A stretch of DNA of 7,090 nucleotides from Desulfobacteraceae bacterium (GTDB lineage: Bacteria > Desulfobacterota > DSM-4660 > Desulfatiglandales > HGW-15). Each line of letters opens with the position of its first letter. Position 1 is the stretch's first letter. Shown here in pieces: positions 5,557 to 7,090 of this stretch. A model generated the notes under the pieces. The model saw only the letters and a list, made by a program, of their open reading frames with translations, was not told the DNA's origin and made no database searches. The translations under genes were made by a program, and so were the position numbers. The stretch covers positions 1 to 7,090 of the forward strand of contig RPPU01000236.1 in the NCBI GenBank assembly GCA_003819975.1, read 5' to 3'.

Positions 5557-5570
5557 CTTTCAATTGAAAG
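5557..5570. repeat. 14-bp perfect palindrome
   Basis: CTTTCAATTGAAAG reads the same on both strands. It lies 14 bp upstream of a TATAAT hexamer (5584-5589) that lacks a well-spaced -35. It has the size and symmetry of an operator for a dimeric repressor, but this is inference. Confidence 0.4.
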
Positions 5571-5664
5571 TGCTGAAAATCGCTATAATAAGTTTTAACT
5601 CATTTAAGCTGGCCTGATAACCCACCATAATCATGAGAAAATCTCTATTTAGGCCTTTGGCGGA

Positions 5665-5694
5665 GGCATACCGCTTGACAGGTAGGGGCATACC
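5665..5694 (+). repeat. Direct repeat of GGCATACC flanking the selB -35 box
   Basis: GGCATACC occurs at 5665-5672 and again at 5687-5694. The copies start 22 bp apart, about two helical turns, so they lie on the same face of the DNA and bracket the TTGACA box. This arrangement suits a regulator bound in tandem over the promoter. Confidence 0.45.
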
Positions 5695-5703
5695 CTTTAT
5701 GTT
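5675..5703 (+). promoter_or_regulatory. selB: Sigma70-type promoter of selB
   Basis: A perfect -35, TTGACA (5675-5680), is followed by a 17-bp spacer and TATGTT (5698-5703), which matches 4 of 6 -10 bases. Transcription would start near 5710, leaving a leader of about 23 nt before the ATG at 5733. Confidence 0.55.
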
Positions 5704-5732
5704 TTGATATCAGTTTATACATAGGTATTTCA

Positions 5733-7090
5733 ATGATTAAACCGGTCATTTTGGGAACGGCCGGTCATATCGATCACGGTAAAACCGCTTTTGTCAAAGC
5801 CTTGACCGGAATTGATACGGACCGTTTAAAAGAAGAGAAGGAACGCGGCATCACTATTGAGCTGGGCTTTGCCTATCTGCAATTACCGGGCGGTCAAATG
5901 TTGGGCATTGTGGATGTCCCGGGCCATGAAAAATTCGTGAAGCATATGCTGGCCGGCGCCACCGGAATCGACCTGGTGGCTTTGATCATCGCGGCTGACG
6001 AAGGGGTCATGCCGCAGACCCGTGAACATCTCGAGATCTGCCAACTTCTGAAAATCAAACAAGGCTTGGTCGTACTGACCAAGGCGGACCTAGTGGATCC
6101 GGATTGGCTGGCCCTGGTCAAGGAAGATGTGGCCAAATTTCTGGCCGGCACTTTCCTCGAAAAAAGCCCAGTTGTGGAATTCTCGGCCCTGACCGGCCAA
6201 GGCTTGCCGACCGTGGTTCAAACGATTGCCGCGCTTATCAAAGATTTACCGAGCCGGGAGATCGGCCATTTTTTCCGCCTGCCCATTGATCGGGTTTTCA
6301 GCATGAAAGGTTTCGGCACCGTGATCACGGGCACCTGCGTGTCGGGTGAAATTCGCATGGGCGATGAGATCACCATTTATCCCCATAAAATCGAATCGCG
6401 CATCCGGGGCATACAGGTCCATAACCGCGAGGTCAACGAAGTTCGCGCCGGGTTACGCACAGCCATAAATTTGCAAGGACTTGAAAAGGCTCAAGTGGAA
6501 CGGGGGGATATCGCGGCCGCTAAGGGGTCCTTGCATCCGACCCGCATTTTGGATGCGGTCTTGGAGCTGTTGCCCAGCGCGCCGCATAAAATCAAAAATC
6601 GCACCAAGACCCGCTTTCATACGGGTACATCCGAAATCATGGCCAATGTCGTGCTTTTGGATTGCGAAGAATTACTCCCGGGCCAGCGCGGGTTTGTGCA
6701 AATCCGCCTGGAACGACCCACGGTCGCGATCGTTCACGACCGTTATGTGCTGCGCAGTTATTCGCCGGTGCGCACCATCGGCGGCGGGGAGATCATTAAT
6801 GCCCTGCCGCAGAGGAAAAAACGGTTTTCCGCGGCGGCGTTGCAGGAATTGCGCCTGTTAAGCGATCCGCAACTCGAACAAAGGGTCGAACAACACCTGC
6901 GTTTAAGCCGGTACCAGGGCTTGGAAAAACAATTATTGCTCTTCCTGACCGATGCCGGACGCCAAGAATTGGACAAAACGCTCCAAACCTTACTGGCCCG
7001 TAAACGCATTATCGCTTTTGACAAAGAGGTGTTTGTGCATGCCGAATTGCTGGCCGCGCTTCAGGAAACCTGCCGGGCGATTTTAACCGA
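5733..7090 (+). CDS. selB: Selenocysteine-specific translation elongation factor SelB, 3' end outside the window
   Basis: SelB is the GTPase that carries Sec-tRNA to the ribosome and, through its C-terminal winged helices, binds the SECIS hairpin so that UGA is read as selenocysteine. The 452 visible codons begin at ATG 5733 with only a weak AGG upstream. The GTPase motifs are all present: G1 [11 protein letters not shown] (residues 8-18), the [12 protein letters not shown] switch region (from 38), G3 DVPGH (61-65), G4 TKAD (116-119, the usual SelB form of NKxD) and G5 SAL (151-153). The EF-Tu-like domains II and III follow, with [13 protein letters not shown] at about residues 189-201 and [11 protein letters not shown] near the end of domain III. 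The last 80 or so visible codons enter the winged-helix region, and about 160-180 residues are missing through the window edge. This implies that the organism encodes selenoproteins, although no selA, selC or selD is in view. Confidence 0.96.
   Translation, partial: MIKPVILGTAGHIDHGKTAFVKALTGIDTDRLKEEKERGITIELGFAYLQLPGGQMLGIVDVPGHEKFVKHMLAGATGIDLVALIIAADEGVMPQTREHLEICQLLKIKQGLVVLTKADLVDPDWLALVKEDVAKFLAGTFLEKSPVVEFSALTGQGLPTVVQTIAALIKDLPSREIGHFFRLPIDRVFSMKGFGTVITGTCVSGEIRMGDEITIYPHKIESRIRGIQVHNREVNEVRAGLRTAINLQGLEKAQVERGDIAAAKGSLHPTRILDAVLELLPSAPHKIKNRTKTRFHTGTSEIMANVVLLDCEELLPGQRGFVQIRLERPTVAIVHDRYVLRSYSPVRTIGGGEIINALPQRKKRFSAAALQELRLLSDPQLEQRVEQHLRLSRYQGLEKQLLLFLTDAGRQELDKTLQTLLARKRIIAFDKEVFVHAELLAALQETCRAILT

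Larger units (their letters stand above)
5210..5732. other. Divergent 520-bp spacer between hsp20 and selB; no supported gene
   Basis: This stretch separates the minus-strand hsp20 operon from selB. It is AT-rich and I find no convincing gene or tRNA, including no selC. What it holds is a set of short palindromes, TTGGATATCCAA (5411-5422), GGTTTGAAACC (about 5543-5553), the folded block 5464-5512 and CTTTCAATTGAAAG (5557-5570), plus the selB promoter at its right end. A 40-codon frame from ATG 5321 to TAG 5443 has no ribosome binding site and is not annotated. Confidence 0.6.

Noticed and set aside
5210..5732. selC (tRNA-Sec) in the spacer beside selB
   Set aside because: No UCA anticodon loop with long variable arm and no T-arm with a matching acceptor stem could be found on either strand.

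Overview
The window reads as chromosomal DNA of an uncultured-type anaerobic bacterium. It carries the C-terminal half of an adenosylcobalamin-dependent (class II) ribonucleotide reductase, the selenocysteine elongation factor SelB, a pair of Hsp20 chaperones, and strong Shine-Dalgarno sites of the AGGAGG type. Genes have middling GC, while the intergenic stretches are clearly AT-rich. Desulfobacterota-like or a candidate phylum such as Omnitrophota would fit, but the sequence alone does not settle the taxonomy.

Layout. (1) nt 3-1145 (+): 3' part of nrdJ, cut by the window edge. (2) nt 1146-2022: a long non-coding stretch with an intact tRNA-Asn(GTT) on the minus strand and its terminator, a decayed second tRNA-Asn copy with another terminator beside it, a GC-richer island at about 1678-1854 that folds into several hairpins (candidate structured RNA), and a good sigma70-type promoter at 1950-1978. 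(3) nt 2023-4207 (+): a probable three-gene operon made of a frameshifted RseC-like membrane protein, a class I SAM-dependent methyltransferase whose ATG overlaps the previous stop, and a HEAT-repeat protein. (4) nt 4208-4300: convergent spacer holding a nested GTAG-type palindrome that resembles a REP element. (5) nt 4301-5209 (-): two hsp20 genes in one operon with a perfect hairpin between them. (6) nt 5210-5732: a divergent, AT-rich 520-bp spacer with several short palindromes and a strong promoter for selB. (7) nt 5733-7090 (+): selB, cut by the right edge.

The genes do not form one pathway. nrdJ supplies deoxynucleotides without needing oxygen, SelB delivers Sec-tRNA to UGA codons, and the Hsp20 pair holds unfolding proteins. 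The methyltransferase/HEAT-repeat pair has no assignable substrate. I did not find a complete new system. The items most worth a second look are the structured island at 1678-1854, the broken RseC-like gene that has also lost most of the family's cysteines, the partial tRNA-Asn duplicate, and the REP-like palindrome.
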